A stretch of 13,279 nucleotides of DNA from Chloroflexales bacterium (GCA_013336035.1 JAAXUL010000108.1:1-13279); one strand, 5' to 3'. Numbered from the stretch's first letter, positions 1 to 6,155 are shown. A program made the numbers and translations. The notes: a model not told the origin generated them from the sequence alone.

Positions 1-2
1 CG

Positions 3-1304
3 GCACTGCCGCCCAACTACCTCGAGACCATCCTCCGCCAACTCGAGCGCGAGCACCTGGCCTACCGCGCCGGGCGGGCCATCACCAGCCGGCTCGAGCT
101 CGCCGGCGGACGCCTCTGGCTCTACCTGCGCATCGAGCACCTCATCCAGCAACTCGCCCGCCCGGAGCAGCCCAAGCTCATCCTCGACGCCACCGCGAAC
201 GAGGACCTGCTCCAGGCGATCTTCCCCGGCACCCCGCTGCGCGTCGAACGACCGCGCGTGAGCGGCGGGGCCACGGTCACCCAGATCATCACGCGCGATT
301 GGGCCAAGAGCACCCTGCGCGGCACGCGGCGCGAGCGCTGGTACGACGAGGTCGCCCGCCACATCCGGCCCGGCCGCCCGACCCTGGTGGTCTGCACTAT
401 GGCTTGCGAGGATGGGCTGCGGGAAGCCCTACGAGCACGCGGCCACGCCAACGCCGTCGTCGCCCACTACGGCGCGCTGCGCGGCTCCAACGCCTACAAA
501 GGCCACGACGTCATCCTGGCCCAGGTCTACCACCCGAACCTCGACGCCATCGTGCGCGAGGGCCGCGCCCTCTTCGCCGACGACCCCGAGCCGCTCGATG
601 AGCGCCTGACGGTGACGGAGCGGGCGCTCACCGAGGCTGCCGGCGCGACCTGGATGGTGCAGGTGCCCACCTTCGTCGATCCGCGCCTGGCGGCCCTGCT
701 CGAGCAGCGACGCGAGTCCGAGCTCGTCCAGGCGGCGCTGCGGGGGCGCCCACTCGACCACCCCGACGCCCAGATCACGCTCCTCTTCGGGCTGCCTCTG
801 CCGAGCCTGCCACCCACCGTCGTCCAGGAGGGCGAGGGGGCGGCTCCGACGAGCAACGCCAGCCGCACCGCCGCCGCCCGCACCACGCTCGCGGGCGCGG
901 CCCAGGAGCTGCTCGACCGGGGCATGCGCGTCATCGGCGTGGAGGAGCTCGCCCAGGCGACGGGGATCAGCGTGGTGACGGTGCGGAAGCACCTGCCCGC
1001 CGTCGCCGGGCGGCTCGGGCTGCGCCTCGTCCAGCAGCGGCGGGTCATCGCCCTGCCGCGAGGTGGGCAGCGCGCCTACGAGCGGTGGGCGCTCGTGCGA
1101 CGGGGACGGTTGGCACCGCCGCCGGAGGAGCGGGCGACACCGCTCACAACGGCGGGCGAGTCGCTGGGGGGGATGGATCACGCGCGTAACATGGATCTTC
1201 CTACCCGCGTGATCCGTCGTCAGCCGCTCTGCCCCGTGCGGCCGGCTCAGCGGCGGCGCCACGTCGGGCGGCTGCCATCCCGGTGGCGCCGCCCGCCCGA
1301 CTAA
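3..1304 (+). CDS. Helicase-like replication protein, C-terminal part (5' end outside window)
   Basis: The reading frame is open from the first codon at base 3, so the gene begins upstream; 433 residues are visible. A GTG at 258 could be mistaken for the start, but the upstream codons encode sensible protein. Visible motifs are PKLILDATA (about residues 57-65), like the D-A-T segment of superfamily 2-type helicases, TLVVCT (about 121-126), and HYGALRGSN followed by DVILAQVYHPN (about 153-175), which resembles the last helicase motifs of plasmid and phage primase/helicase proteins. Near residues 308-345 VEELAQATGISVVTVRKHL looks like a winged helix-turn-helix. The likely role is DNA unwinding during replication of the element. 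The last 45 or so residues are Arg/Pro-rich and overlap two inverted repeats, so the C-terminus may be recently altered. Walker A and B motifs would lie outside the window. Family assignment is from motif memory and is moderate. Confidence 0.7.
   Translation, partial: ALPPNYLETILRQLEREHLAYRAGRAITSRLELAGGRLWLYLRIEHLIQQLARPEQPKLILDATANEDLLQAIFPGTPLRVERPRVSGGATVTQIITRDWAKSTLRGTRRERWYDEVARHIRPGRPTLVVCTMACEDGLREALRARGHANAVVAHYGALRGSNAYKGHDVILAQVYHPNLDAIVREGRALFADDPEPLDERLTVTERALTEAAGATWMVQVPTFVDPRLAALLEQRRESELVQAALRGRPLDHPDAQITLLFGLPLPSLPPTVVQEGEGAAPTSNASRTAAARTTLAGAAQELLDRGMRVIGVEELAQATGISVVTVRKHLPAVAGRLGLRLVQQRRVIALPRGGQRAYERWALVRRGRLAPPPEERATPLTTAGESLGGMDHARNMDLPTRVIRRQPLCPVRPAQRRRHVGRLPSRWRRPPD
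1175..1215. repeat. Inverted repeat, 14-bp arms, in the 3' end of the helicase gene
   Basis: The left arm GGATCACGCGCGTA (1175-1188) pairs with TACCCGCGTGATCC (1202-1215) with one mismatch, around a 13-base spacer. The outer 10 bp are perfect. There is no T-tract on either side, so it is not a standard intrinsic terminator. It may be a protein-binding site, a hairpin protecting the 3' end of the transcript, or a trace of an insertion. It lies inside the open reading frame, in the stretch where the protein becomes low-complexity. Confidence 0.6.
1252..1293. repeat. GC-rich inverted repeat at the junction of two convergent genes
   Basis: GGCGGCGCCAC (1252-1262) and GTGGCGCCGCC (1283-1293) are perfect 11-bp arms around a 20-base loop, ending nine bases before the helicase stop codon. 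The next gene converges from the right and stops at 1434. A strong GC hairpin here could stop or stabilise transcripts from both directions, but neither strand shows a U-tract, so any terminator function is inferred. Confidence 0.5.
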
Positions 1305-1433
1305 GCGGCGATACCCCTCACTCGCTGTCGTACCGTTGAGGAGATCACCGCGCCGATCAGGCCGCCGATCCCGAGCGCTCGGAGTCTGCCCTTGTCGTAA
1401 GGCCCCGCTTGTCCGGACAGCCCGCGCCGACGG
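1305..1433. other. Convergent intergenic gap
   Basis: A 129-base gap between the helicase stop and the stop of the minus-strand PHAX-type gene. The only structure seen is the short perfect palindrome TGTCCGGACA at 1410-1419. No gene is supported here. Confidence 0.4.
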
Positions 1434-2420
1434 CTACGCCTCGGGCGGCCTCGGCGGGCGGCTCGCCTGCTGGAGCAGCTTTGTGGTGGTCTTCGTCGCG
1501 AAGATCGCGATCGTCCCGCTGGCGGTGTCCAGCATGGGCGTCCCCTCGACAATGAGCGCGTCCTCGGGGTCCTGTAGCGCCTCGGCGACGGCCTTCCACT
1601 GCTTCTTGCCGATGTAGACGCTGTAGGTCGTCTCGGGGAGCGGGTCCGGCGCCGGGACGCCCTTGGGGAGCGCCGGCCGTGGGCCGCTGTGGGTCATGGT
1701 GAGCAGGGTGAACTGGGCCTGCTCCTCGATGTGGCCGGGGCGGCCGATCAGGGTCATCTTCACGCTGCGCACCTTTCCACGCTGCTCGCTCGCCGCCGCG
1801 ATCAGGGCCAGCCGGTCATCCCATGTGAAGGGCGGCGGGGCCGGAGGTGGCCCTGTGGCCGCCCCACCAGGTGTCGCCGGCTTCTTCCGGCGCTGGTACG
1901 GCGTCGGGAAGATCTGCACCCGCTGCTCGGCGGTGAGGCGCTCTCGGATGAGTACAAAGAAGACACCCCCCGGCGTCCGGCGCCGCGACTCGTCGGGGAG
2001 CAGCATGCCGCCCGCCTCCTCGACCCGGAGAGCCTCCCTAACGGCCTCCTGGGTCGTCTCCTGACCCAGGGCGCGGATGATCTTGCGGATCTGGGCCAGG
2101 GCCGGCGGCGCCGCCTCGGACAGGGCCTGGGCGATCTCAAGGGCCAGCGCGGTGAGCGCCTCGGCACCAGGCGGGGGCGCGTTGGTGACGCGCACCTCAG
2201 CGGCGTAGGGCCCCTTGGCGTTCTCCCGCAAGGTGAAGGTCACCGGCTGCCCGGTGGCCAGCGCCCCCTGCCCCTCGGCCAGCCCGTAGGGCGGGACAAA
2301 GAGGGTGGAGCCGTCAGCGCGCGCGATCACGCCCATGCGCCTGGTCGTGTCGAACCAGCGCACGATGCCGGTCTCATCGGCGGCCGGGGCCGCCGCCTCG
2401 TCAGATAGGGCTTCCGCCAT
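1434..2420 (-). CDS. Cold-shock-like / PHAX RNA-binding domain fusion protein
   Basis: A 328-residue protein. The ATG at 2420 is preceded by AAGGAG five bases upstream; the longer frame to 2498 lacks such a site. Residues 17-78 (GIVRWFD...FVPPYG...GQPVTF...AAEVRV) follow the cold-shock fold pattern, but the RNP1 motif is changed to RMGVIA, losing the RNA-stacking aromatics. Residues 103-172 match the RNA-binding domain of the eukaryotic snRNA-export adaptor PHAX: EEAGGML, then SRRRTPGGVFFVLIRERL (145-162). A basic QRRKK and a Pro/Ala linker follow, then an unrecognised C-terminal domain (198-316) with KMTLIGRPG and TYSVYIGKKQW. The expected activity is single-stranded RNA binding in the cytoplasm; the target is unknown. 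The gene lies downstream of the antirepressor on the same strand, with two parS-like palindromes between them. I am fairly sure of the PHAX match and less sure of the cold-shock call. Confidence 0.8.
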   Translation of the reverse strand: MAEALSDEAAAPAADETGIVRWFDTTRRMGVIARADGSTLFVPPYGLAEGQGALATGQPVTFTLRENAKGPYAAEVRVTNAPPPGAEALTALALEIAQALSEAAPPALAQIRKIIRALGQETTQEAVREALRVEEAGGMLLPDESRRRTPGGVFFVLIRERLTAEQRVQIFPTPYQRRKKPATPGGAATGPPPAPPPFTWDDRLALIAAASEQRGKVRSVKMTLIGRPGHIEEQAQFTLLTMTHSGPRPALPKGVPAPDPLPETTYSVYIGKKQWKAVAEALQDPEDALIVEGTPMLDTASGTIAIFATKTTTKLLQQASRPPRPPEA

Positions 2421-2561
2421 CACCACTCCTTGCCACCCCTGGGTGCGCCGCTCAAGGATCGGGGAGACAACGCATAGCATAGTGGGCACATGCGCCACGC
2501 CCTTGGCATCCGCCCTTCGTATTGTCTGCGCCGCGAATCGAGTCGCCCGCTGCGCGGTCTG

Positions 2562-2579
2562 CGTTTTTACGTAAAAACG
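2562..2579. promoter_or_regulatory. parS: parS-like palindrome 1 (candidate ParB-binding site)
   Basis: CGTTTTTACGTAAAAACG is a perfect 18-bp palindrome. Its half-site GTTTTTAC resembles the GTTTCAC half-site of the widespread chromosomal parS (TGTTTCACGTGAAACA), with the central CACGTG changed to TACGTA. Three near-copies lie within 1.5 kb, two of them inside the linked parB. The ParB role is inferred from repetition, symmetry and location. Confidence 0.65.
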
Positions 2580-2619
2580 GGGTGATGCACCGTGTGAGCT
2601 TCTCCGGCTGGTGTGACGG

Positions 2620-2636
2620 CGTTTTACGTAAAAACG
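2620..2636. promoter_or_regulatory. parS: parS-like palindrome 2 (one base deleted)
   Basis: CGTTTTACGTAAAAACG at 2620-2636 is the same motif as site 1 with one T missing from the left arm. The flanks GG and CC extend its symmetry. Its centre is about 57 bases from that of site 1. A single-base deletion would shift the half-site register, so it may bind more weakly. Confidence 0.55.
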
Positions 2637-2665
2637 CCAGCGGCCTCCTGTGGCTCCCCTCCGCG

Positions 2666-3541
2666 CTACGCCGAGTCCGGGGGCTCCACCGACCCGGCCG
2701 CGCGCCAGTCGTCCAGGAAGGCCAGCACCGCAGCGTACTGCTCCACGCGGATCAGCTTGTAGCTCGACACCCCGTAGCGGCGGTAGAGCTCGCCAAAGAT
2801 ACCCTGGTAGTGGTTTTTCGCGCGCTCCTTGCCGGTCAGGAACTCGGCGAGGGCCTTGACCACGTTGGAGACCTCGGCAGCCTGCGCCTCAGTGATGTAC
2901 GACGCCGGGTGAAGCCGGTCCTCCAGCACCTCCAACCGCACCTGGATGTCGCCCACAGTGCCTTGTATGGCGACAATGTCAGTTCGCATCCCGCGCACCA
3001 CCTGGCCCGCCTTGTTGAGCCGCTCGGCGAGTTGCTGCTGCTGACGCTGGATGTCAATCTGCTGCTCGGCCATCGCGGTGATGGCACGTCCCATCTCGGC
3101 GATCTGCTGGAGCTGAACGAGGGCGCTGCTCTCGGGTGGTGTTGCCTCCGTGGCAACAAGGATCTGGGGGCGGAAGGCCTCCCAGAGAAACCGGAAGCAC
3201 TCCTCGCGGTAGCGAGTCAGCTTCTCCCGCAGCTCGGGGCGAACCCGAGTGGTGGTGACTCCGAAGAGCCAGCCAGGGAGTAGGTCAATCGGGAGGCAGG
3301 TCATCTCGCGCAGCCTGCCGTCGGCCCCGTGCATCAGCACCTTGCGCACCCGCCGAGCGAGTACCTCGTCACGCTGGATGCGATTATTCTGGCTACCCCA
3401 CGCCAGGCCGAGGGCGTCGGAGACCGGGCGAAGCGGGATGACGATCTCATCTTCCGGGATACGGGCCGCAGGGATCTGGTCGCCGTAGAACTCGACGACG
3501 CGCTCCTCCAGCGGTGTGACGGGCGGTGCCTCTTCGCTCAT
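2666..3541 (-). CDS. ant: Phage-type antirepressor (P22_AR N-terminal domain)
   Basis: A 291-residue protein. Residues 13-125 match the P22 antirepressor N-terminal domain: VVEFYGDQIPAA, VIPLRPVSDALGLAWGSQ, CLPIDLLPGWLFGV, RVRPELREKLTRYREECF. The middle (about 140-210) is Gln-rich and probably a coiled coil. The C-terminal part (216-281, ITEAQAAEVSNVVKALAEFL...YQGIFGELYRRYGVSSYKLI) resembles the C-terminal domain of ORF6-type phage antirepressors. Such proteins bind and inactivate a repressor or act in phage-style switches. The ATG has only a weak GAGAG ribosome site four bases upstream. The gene lies 128 bases downstream of parB on the same strand, behind a perfect 12-bp inverted repeat (3583-3611). 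With no phage structural genes in view it may act on a repressor of the element, such as the XRE protein at 5491-5793; that pairing is only a guess. Confidence 0.85.
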   Translation of the reverse strand: MSEEAPPVTPLEERVVEFYGDQIPAARIPEDEIVIPLRPVSDALGLAWGSQNNRIQRDEVLARRVRKVLMHGADGRLREMTCLPIDLLPGWLFGVTTTRVRPELREKLTRYREECFRFLWEAFRPQILVATEATPPESSALVQLQQIAEMGRAITAMAEQQIDIQRQQQQLAERLNKAGQVVRGMRTDIVAIQGTVGDIQVRLEVLEDRLHPASYITEAQAAEVSNVVKALAEFLTGKERAKNHYQGIFGELYRRYGVSSYKLIRVEQYAAVLAFLDDWRAAGSVEPPDSA

Positions 3542-3582
3542 CGTGCTCTCGCAGTGTTAGTCACCCGGCGACCCGAGTGGGG

Positions 3583-3611
3583 TCAACCGTATTCGTAATG
3601 AATACGGTTGA
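3583..3611. promoter_or_regulatory. Inverted repeat upstream of the antirepressor (likely operator)
   Basis: TCAACCGTATTC (3583-3594) and GAATACGGTTGA (3600-3611) are perfect 12-bp arms separated by GTAAT. The repeat lies 42 to 70 bases upstream of the antirepressor start and 59 bases downstream of the parB stop. No U-tract follows on the minus strand, so an operator fits better than a terminator. A TTGACC read on the minus strand at its inner edge could be a -35, but no good -10 is spaced from it. Confidence 0.65.
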
Positions 3612-3669
3612 TCTCGAAGGAAACCTTGCTATGAAACGATCAATCGTGACGATCCACCCTTGCTCCTCG

Positions 3670-4713
3670 TCACCCCTCCCCGTCCTGCCCCTGGAGGTGG
3701 CGCATCACCTCCTCGAGGTCGCTCACCAGGCCGTCGAGTGCTGCTAGTATCTCTTCGCGCTCCCCAGGGGTGGGTGCAGGCAGCTGTCGCCAGCGCTGAA
3801 CGACACTTCGCACGTGGGGGATGTCTCGTCCTAGCACGGCGCGAGTAGTGTCAATCTTTGCCCCGTCGTTTTTACGTACAAACGGAGATGGGGTCGCAGC
3901 AGGTGCTTTGTCGAGTTCCGAGGTATCGTGGCTGGCGATCGGGGGTGCGGGCAAGGGCTCACCCTCGCCCTGGGCGAGGTGCTTGTTTTTACGTAAAAAC
4001 GACTCGGCGCGTCGGCGCAGCTCCGCCACCGAGAGGTCGTCGTCGCGCACGGCCGCCACCAGCTCCTCACGCTGCTGGCGTGGCAGCTTCTCCAGGTGGA
4101 TGATATGGCTCAGGCTATCGGGTCGCTCGGCCACCAGGTCGCGCAGGTCGTCGTCGAGCCGGAGCAGGCGCATCCGGTTCATCACATAGCCCTTGCTCTT
4201 GCCGACGCGCTGGCCGATCTGCTCATAGGTGTAGCCGAGCTCGCCCTGCATCTGGCCGAAGGCCGCGGCCTCCTCGAGCGGGGTGAGGTCGGCCCGCTGG
4301 AGGTTCTCGATCAGAGCCAGCTCGAGGAGGGTCGTGTCCGATGCCTCATCGCGGATAATCGCCGGGATCAGGGGCTGGCCCGCCCGCTCGCTCGCCCGCC
4401 AGCGGCGCTCGCCGGCGATAAGCTCGTAGCGGCGCACGGCCCCCTCCCAGTTCGTCAGCCGGATCGCCTTGACGATGATCGGCTGGATGATGCCGTGCTC
4501 ACGGATGCTCTCCGCCAGCTCGTCCAGGGCCGCCTCATCAAAGCGGGTGCGCGGCTGGCGAGGGTTGGGCATGATCTCGCGCAGCGGGATGGATATCACG
4601 TCCTGGCGCGGCCGCTCCTCCCCGTGCAGCTCGGGGTCGGGGCGTGCGGCGGAGGTGTCGCTCTGGGCGAACTCGCTCGCGCGGTCGCGGAGGGAGGGGC
4701 GCTTAGGAGGCAC
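3670..4713 (-). CDS. parB: ParB partition protein
   Basis: A 347-residue CTP-dependent DNA-clamp partition protein that loads at parS and works with ParA. Family motifs are NPRQPRTRFD (50-59), GERRWRAS in the CTP-binding segment (101-108), IENLQRADLTPLEEA (135-149) and a helix-turn-helix (162-186, YEQIGQRVGKSKGYVMNRM). A long linker leads to a short C-terminal helical region (about 295-340) probably used for dimerisation. The GTG start at 4713 is fixed by an in-frame TGA just upstream and overlaps the parA stop by 11 bases, implying translational coupling. In the linker, the peptides FLRKN (239-243) and FVRKN (278-282) are encoded by the parS-like palindromes at 3985-4000 and 3867-3884. These use AT-rich codons (TTT TTA CGT AAA AAC) unlike the rest of the gene, a sign of selection on the DNA itself. 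Confidence 0.95.
   Translation of the reverse strand: MPPKRPSLRDRASEFAQSDTSAARPDPELHGEERPRQDVISIPLREIMPNPRQPRTRFDEAALDELAESIREHGIIQPIIVKAIRLTNWEGAVRRYELIAGERRWRASERAGQPLIPAIIRDEASDTTLLELALIENLQRADLTPLEEAAAFGQMQGELGYTYEQIGQRVGKSKGYVMNRMRLLRLDDDLRDLVAERPDSLSHIIHLEKLPRQQREELVAAVRDDDLSVAELRRRAESFLRKNKHLAQGEGEPLPAPPIASHDTSELDKAPAATPSPFVRKNDGAKIDTTRAVLGRDIPHVRSVVQRWRQLPAPTPGEREEILAALDGLVSDLEEVMRHLQGQDGEG
3867..3884. promoter_or_regulatory. parS: parS-like palindrome 3, inside parB
   Basis: CGTTTTTACGTACAAACG at 3867-3884 matches site 1 at 17 of 18 positions; the one change (A to C at 3879) breaks one base pair of symmetry. It encodes ParB residues FVRKN (278-282) in the linker. Confidence 0.6.
3985..4000. 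promoter_or_regulatory. parS: parS-like palindrome 4, inside parB
   Basis: GTTTTTACGTAAAAAC is a perfect 16-bp palindrome within the parB coding sequence. It encodes FLRKN (residues 239-243) at the start of the linker after the helix-turn-helix region. Its centre is 117 bases from that of site 3. A parS site inside the parB homologue spo0J is known in Bacillus subtilis, so this placement has precedent. Confidence 0.65.
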
Positions 4714-5455
4714 GGCTGATCACCTCGGCCAGGTCGCGGTAGGCCTGAGCCCCTGGGTGCTTCGGATCGTACTCCAGGAGCGCCTTGCCGGCGACGGTCG
4801 ACTCCGAGAAGCGGACGCTGAACTTGATTGGCTCGAACACCTTCCCCGGGTAGCGGTGGCGCAGTTCGGCGAGCACCTCGTTGTCGAGCGTGGTGCGCGG
4901 GTTATACTTGGTCGGCAGAACGCCAAGCAGCCGGAGACGAGGGTTCGTGCGCCGCCTGATACGCTCAATCGTCTTTGTGAGGTGGTCGAGGCCGCGGAGG
5001 GCCAGGAACTGCGTCTCACAGGGGACGAGGTACTCGTCGGCGGCGGTGAGGGCGTTGAGGGTGAGCAGGCTCAGCGACGGGGGGCAGTCGATGAGAATCC
5101 AGTCGAACTGCTCCAGGGCCGGTGCCAGGGCCTCGGTGAGGATCTGGTCGCGTCCGACCTCAGCACTCATTAGCAGCTCAGCCGAGGCGAGGTCGATGAC
5201 CGAAGGAACGAGGGTCAGCGGGCCGACCGGCAGCGCCACGTCGAGGATCGCAGCCTCGCCGATCAGCGCCTCGTGGAGGCTTTTCGTGAGGTCGGTCGGT
5301 TTCACCCCCAGCGACTCGGTGAGCGAGGCCTGGGGGTCGAGGTCAATCAGGAGCACGCGCTGCCCGCGCTCAGCGAGAGCCATGCCGAGGTTGGCCGTGG
5401 TGACCGACTTGGCCGTCCCCCCCTTCTGGAGGATGATAGCGACAATGCGCGACAT
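4703..5455 (-). CDS. parA: ParA/Soj partition ATPase
   Basis: A 250-residue deviant Walker-type ATPase that forms DNA-bound gradients to move ParB-parS complexes apart. The Walker A motif is QKGGTAKSV (10-18), with the signature Lys11 and an Ala in the usual second-Gly position. Switch I is LLIDLDPQAS (35-44) and Walker B is ILIDCPPS (about 119-126). There is no N-terminal DNA-binding extension, so it is the small Soj type, which does not normally repress its own operon. Here the XRE gene upstream may take that job. The ATG has GGAG eight bases upstream and lies 35 bases after the XRE stop. The 3' end overlaps parB. Confidence 0.95.
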   Translation of the reverse strand: MSRIVAIILQKGGTAKSVTTANLGMALAERGQRVLLIDLDPQASLTESLGVKPTDLTKSLHEALIGEAAILDVALPVGPLTLVPSVIDLASAELLMSAEVGRDQILTEALAPALEQFDWILIDCPPSLSLLTLNALTAADEYLVPCETQFLALRGLDHLTKTIERIRRRTNPRLRLLGVLPTKYNPRTTLDNEVLAELRHRYPGKVFEPIKFSVRFSESTVAGKALLEYDPKHPGAQAYRDLAEVISRAS

Positions 5456-5490
5456 ACCTGTGCTCCTGCACTGCTCCTGGCTAGTAGCCG

Positions 5491-5793
5491 CTACTGGGAC
5501 GTCTGGTCAACCTTGATAAAGCGACCCGACGCCCCGCGCGGTCGCTCACCAGCGCTCTTGCGCTCCCGCACGGCGACAAAAAGACGGGCGACTGCCTCCT
5601 CCTGGGAAATGCCGGTGCGTGACGCGTAGACTGCGGCGATACGCGCAGCATAGGCCCCGCTGAGGTTGCGGCGACCGGCCGCGACGTGGGCGAGGTGGTA
5701 GCGGTTGACGTTCGCCTGGGCGGCCGTCTCCGTCTGGGTCAGCCCCGCCTGCTCAAGGAGGGTGGCAAATGACTTTGCGGCCTGATAGATCAC
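5491..5793 (-). CDS. XRE-family helix-turn-helix regulator, first gene of the par operon
   Basis: A 100-residue protein. Residues 12-45 (LLEQAGLTQTETAAQANVNRYHLAHVAAGRRNLS) form an XRE-type helix-turn-helix, followed by helices to about 75 and a polar tail rich in Arg, Lys and Gly. The GTG at 5793 was chosen because GAGG lies five bases upstream and because the longer frame, starting with TTG at 5862, would begin inside the -35 element of the promoter found here. The TTG also has no properly spaced ribosome site. The protein probably represses its own promoter through the TTGTTGCC/GGCAACAA repeat that brackets it, setting ParA and ParB levels. DNA binding is supported by the motif; the target is inferred from position. 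Confidence 0.75.
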   Translation of the reverse strand: MIYQAAKSFATLLEQAGLTQTETAAQANVNRYHLAHVAAGRRNLSGAYAARIAAVYASRTGISQEEAVARLFVAVRERKSAGERPRGASGRFIKVDQTSQ

Positions 5794-5815
5794 CCGCACC
5801 TCACAGCGCTGTCCC

Positions 5816-5855
5816 TTGTTGCCGGATGTGGTGATAGTACCGTATGTGGCAACAA
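5816..5855. promoter_or_regulatory. Operator-like inverted repeat over the par promoter
   Basis: TTGTTGCC (5816-5823) and GGCAACAA (5848-5855) are perfect 8-bp arms 24 bases apart. One arm sits in the -35/-10 spacer and the other just past the expected start site, a common arrangement for repression. The right arm is part of TGTGGCAA, which recurs at 5960-5967. Confidence 0.6.
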
Positions 5856-5862
5856 TAGTCAA
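5834..5862 (-). promoter_or_regulatory. Promoter of the XRE-parA-parB operon
   Basis: On the minus strand, TTGACT (5857-5862, five of six consensus bases) and TACTAT (5834-5839, four of six) are separated by exactly 17 bases. Transcription would start near 5827, giving a leader of about 34 bases before the GTG at 5793. Confidence 0.7.
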
Positions 5863-5950
5863 ACCTTCTGCGGCCCGCTCTCGCGGAGCGCTTGTGCAAT
5901 CAGGGCGGAGACGACCACCAAGTGCACGTTTTCAACTGCATAGGATGAGC

Positions 5951-6004
5951 CCTCACAGCTGTGGCAAGATCGGGTTACCAACCTTGACCTGTGCCACAGT
6001 GAGG
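5951..6004. repeat. Bulged inverted repeat in the divergent region
   Basis: CCTCA (5951-5955) plus CTGTGGCA (5959-5966), with CAG bulged out between them, pairs with TGCCACAGTGAGG (5992-6004) across a 25-base spacer. The left arm also contains the perfect palindrome CACAGCTGTG (5954-5963). It shares the TGTGGCA word with the par operator, so the same regulator may bind here. Confidence 0.5.
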
Positions 6005-6090
6005 ACTCGCCCGCCACCCCACCCAACCTGCATCTCCGTTCTCGACCTCGTTGCGCAGACGGACCCGCCCGCGTCGTCATAAGCCGGCGG

Positions 6091-6119
6091 TTGCGTCCCA
6101 CCCCGCTGTGCCCTATCAT
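6091..6119 (+). promoter_or_regulatory. Promoter of the 347-residue unknown gene
   Basis: TTGCGT (6091-6096) and TATCAT (6114-6119, five of six consensus bases) are 17 bases apart. Transcription would start near 6126, with GGAG at 6147-6150 and the ATG at 6156. Confidence 0.55.
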
Positions 6120-6155
6120 ATCGCGCAGCGCAGCCCTATCCAGGATGGAGAGCTG

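Larger units (their letters stand above)
2421..2665. other. Intergenic region with two parS-like palindromes
   Basis: A 245-base gap between the antirepressor stop and the PHAX-type start, without a gene. It holds palindromes at 2562-2579 and 2620-2636 (listed separately) and presumably the promoter of the PHAX-type gene: TATGCT read on the minus strand near 2478-2483 is a possible -10, with no convincing -35. Confidence 0.45.
5794..6155. other. Divergent regulatory region between the par operon and the unknown gene
   Basis: About 360 bases without a supported gene. It contains the par promoter and operator (5816-5862), a bulged inverted repeat (5951-6004), three copies of TGTGGCA (plus strand 5845-5851 and 5960-5966; minus strand 5992-5998) and the promoter of the rightward gene (6091-6119). 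No iteron array or AT-rich origin segment is evident. Confidence 0.5.

Noticed and set aside
429..1262. Long open frame on the minus strand opposite the helicase gene
   Set aside because: It mirrors the GC-rich codon pattern of the plus-strand gene, contains no recognisable motif, and the plus frame carries helicase and helix-turn-helix motifs.
1175..1293. Rho-independent terminators
   Set aside because: The hairpins are strong but no T-tract follows on either strand, so they are listed as inverted repeats only.
1689..2408. Open plus-strand frame opposite the PHAX-type gene
   Set aside because: Low-complexity Arg/Gly/Leu composition without ribosome site; the minus frame has clear domain motifs.
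5794..5862. N-terminal extension of the XRE protein starting at TTG 5862
   Set aside because: The TTG overlaps the -35 element of a well-spaced promoter and has no correctly placed ribosome site; the GTG at 5793 does.
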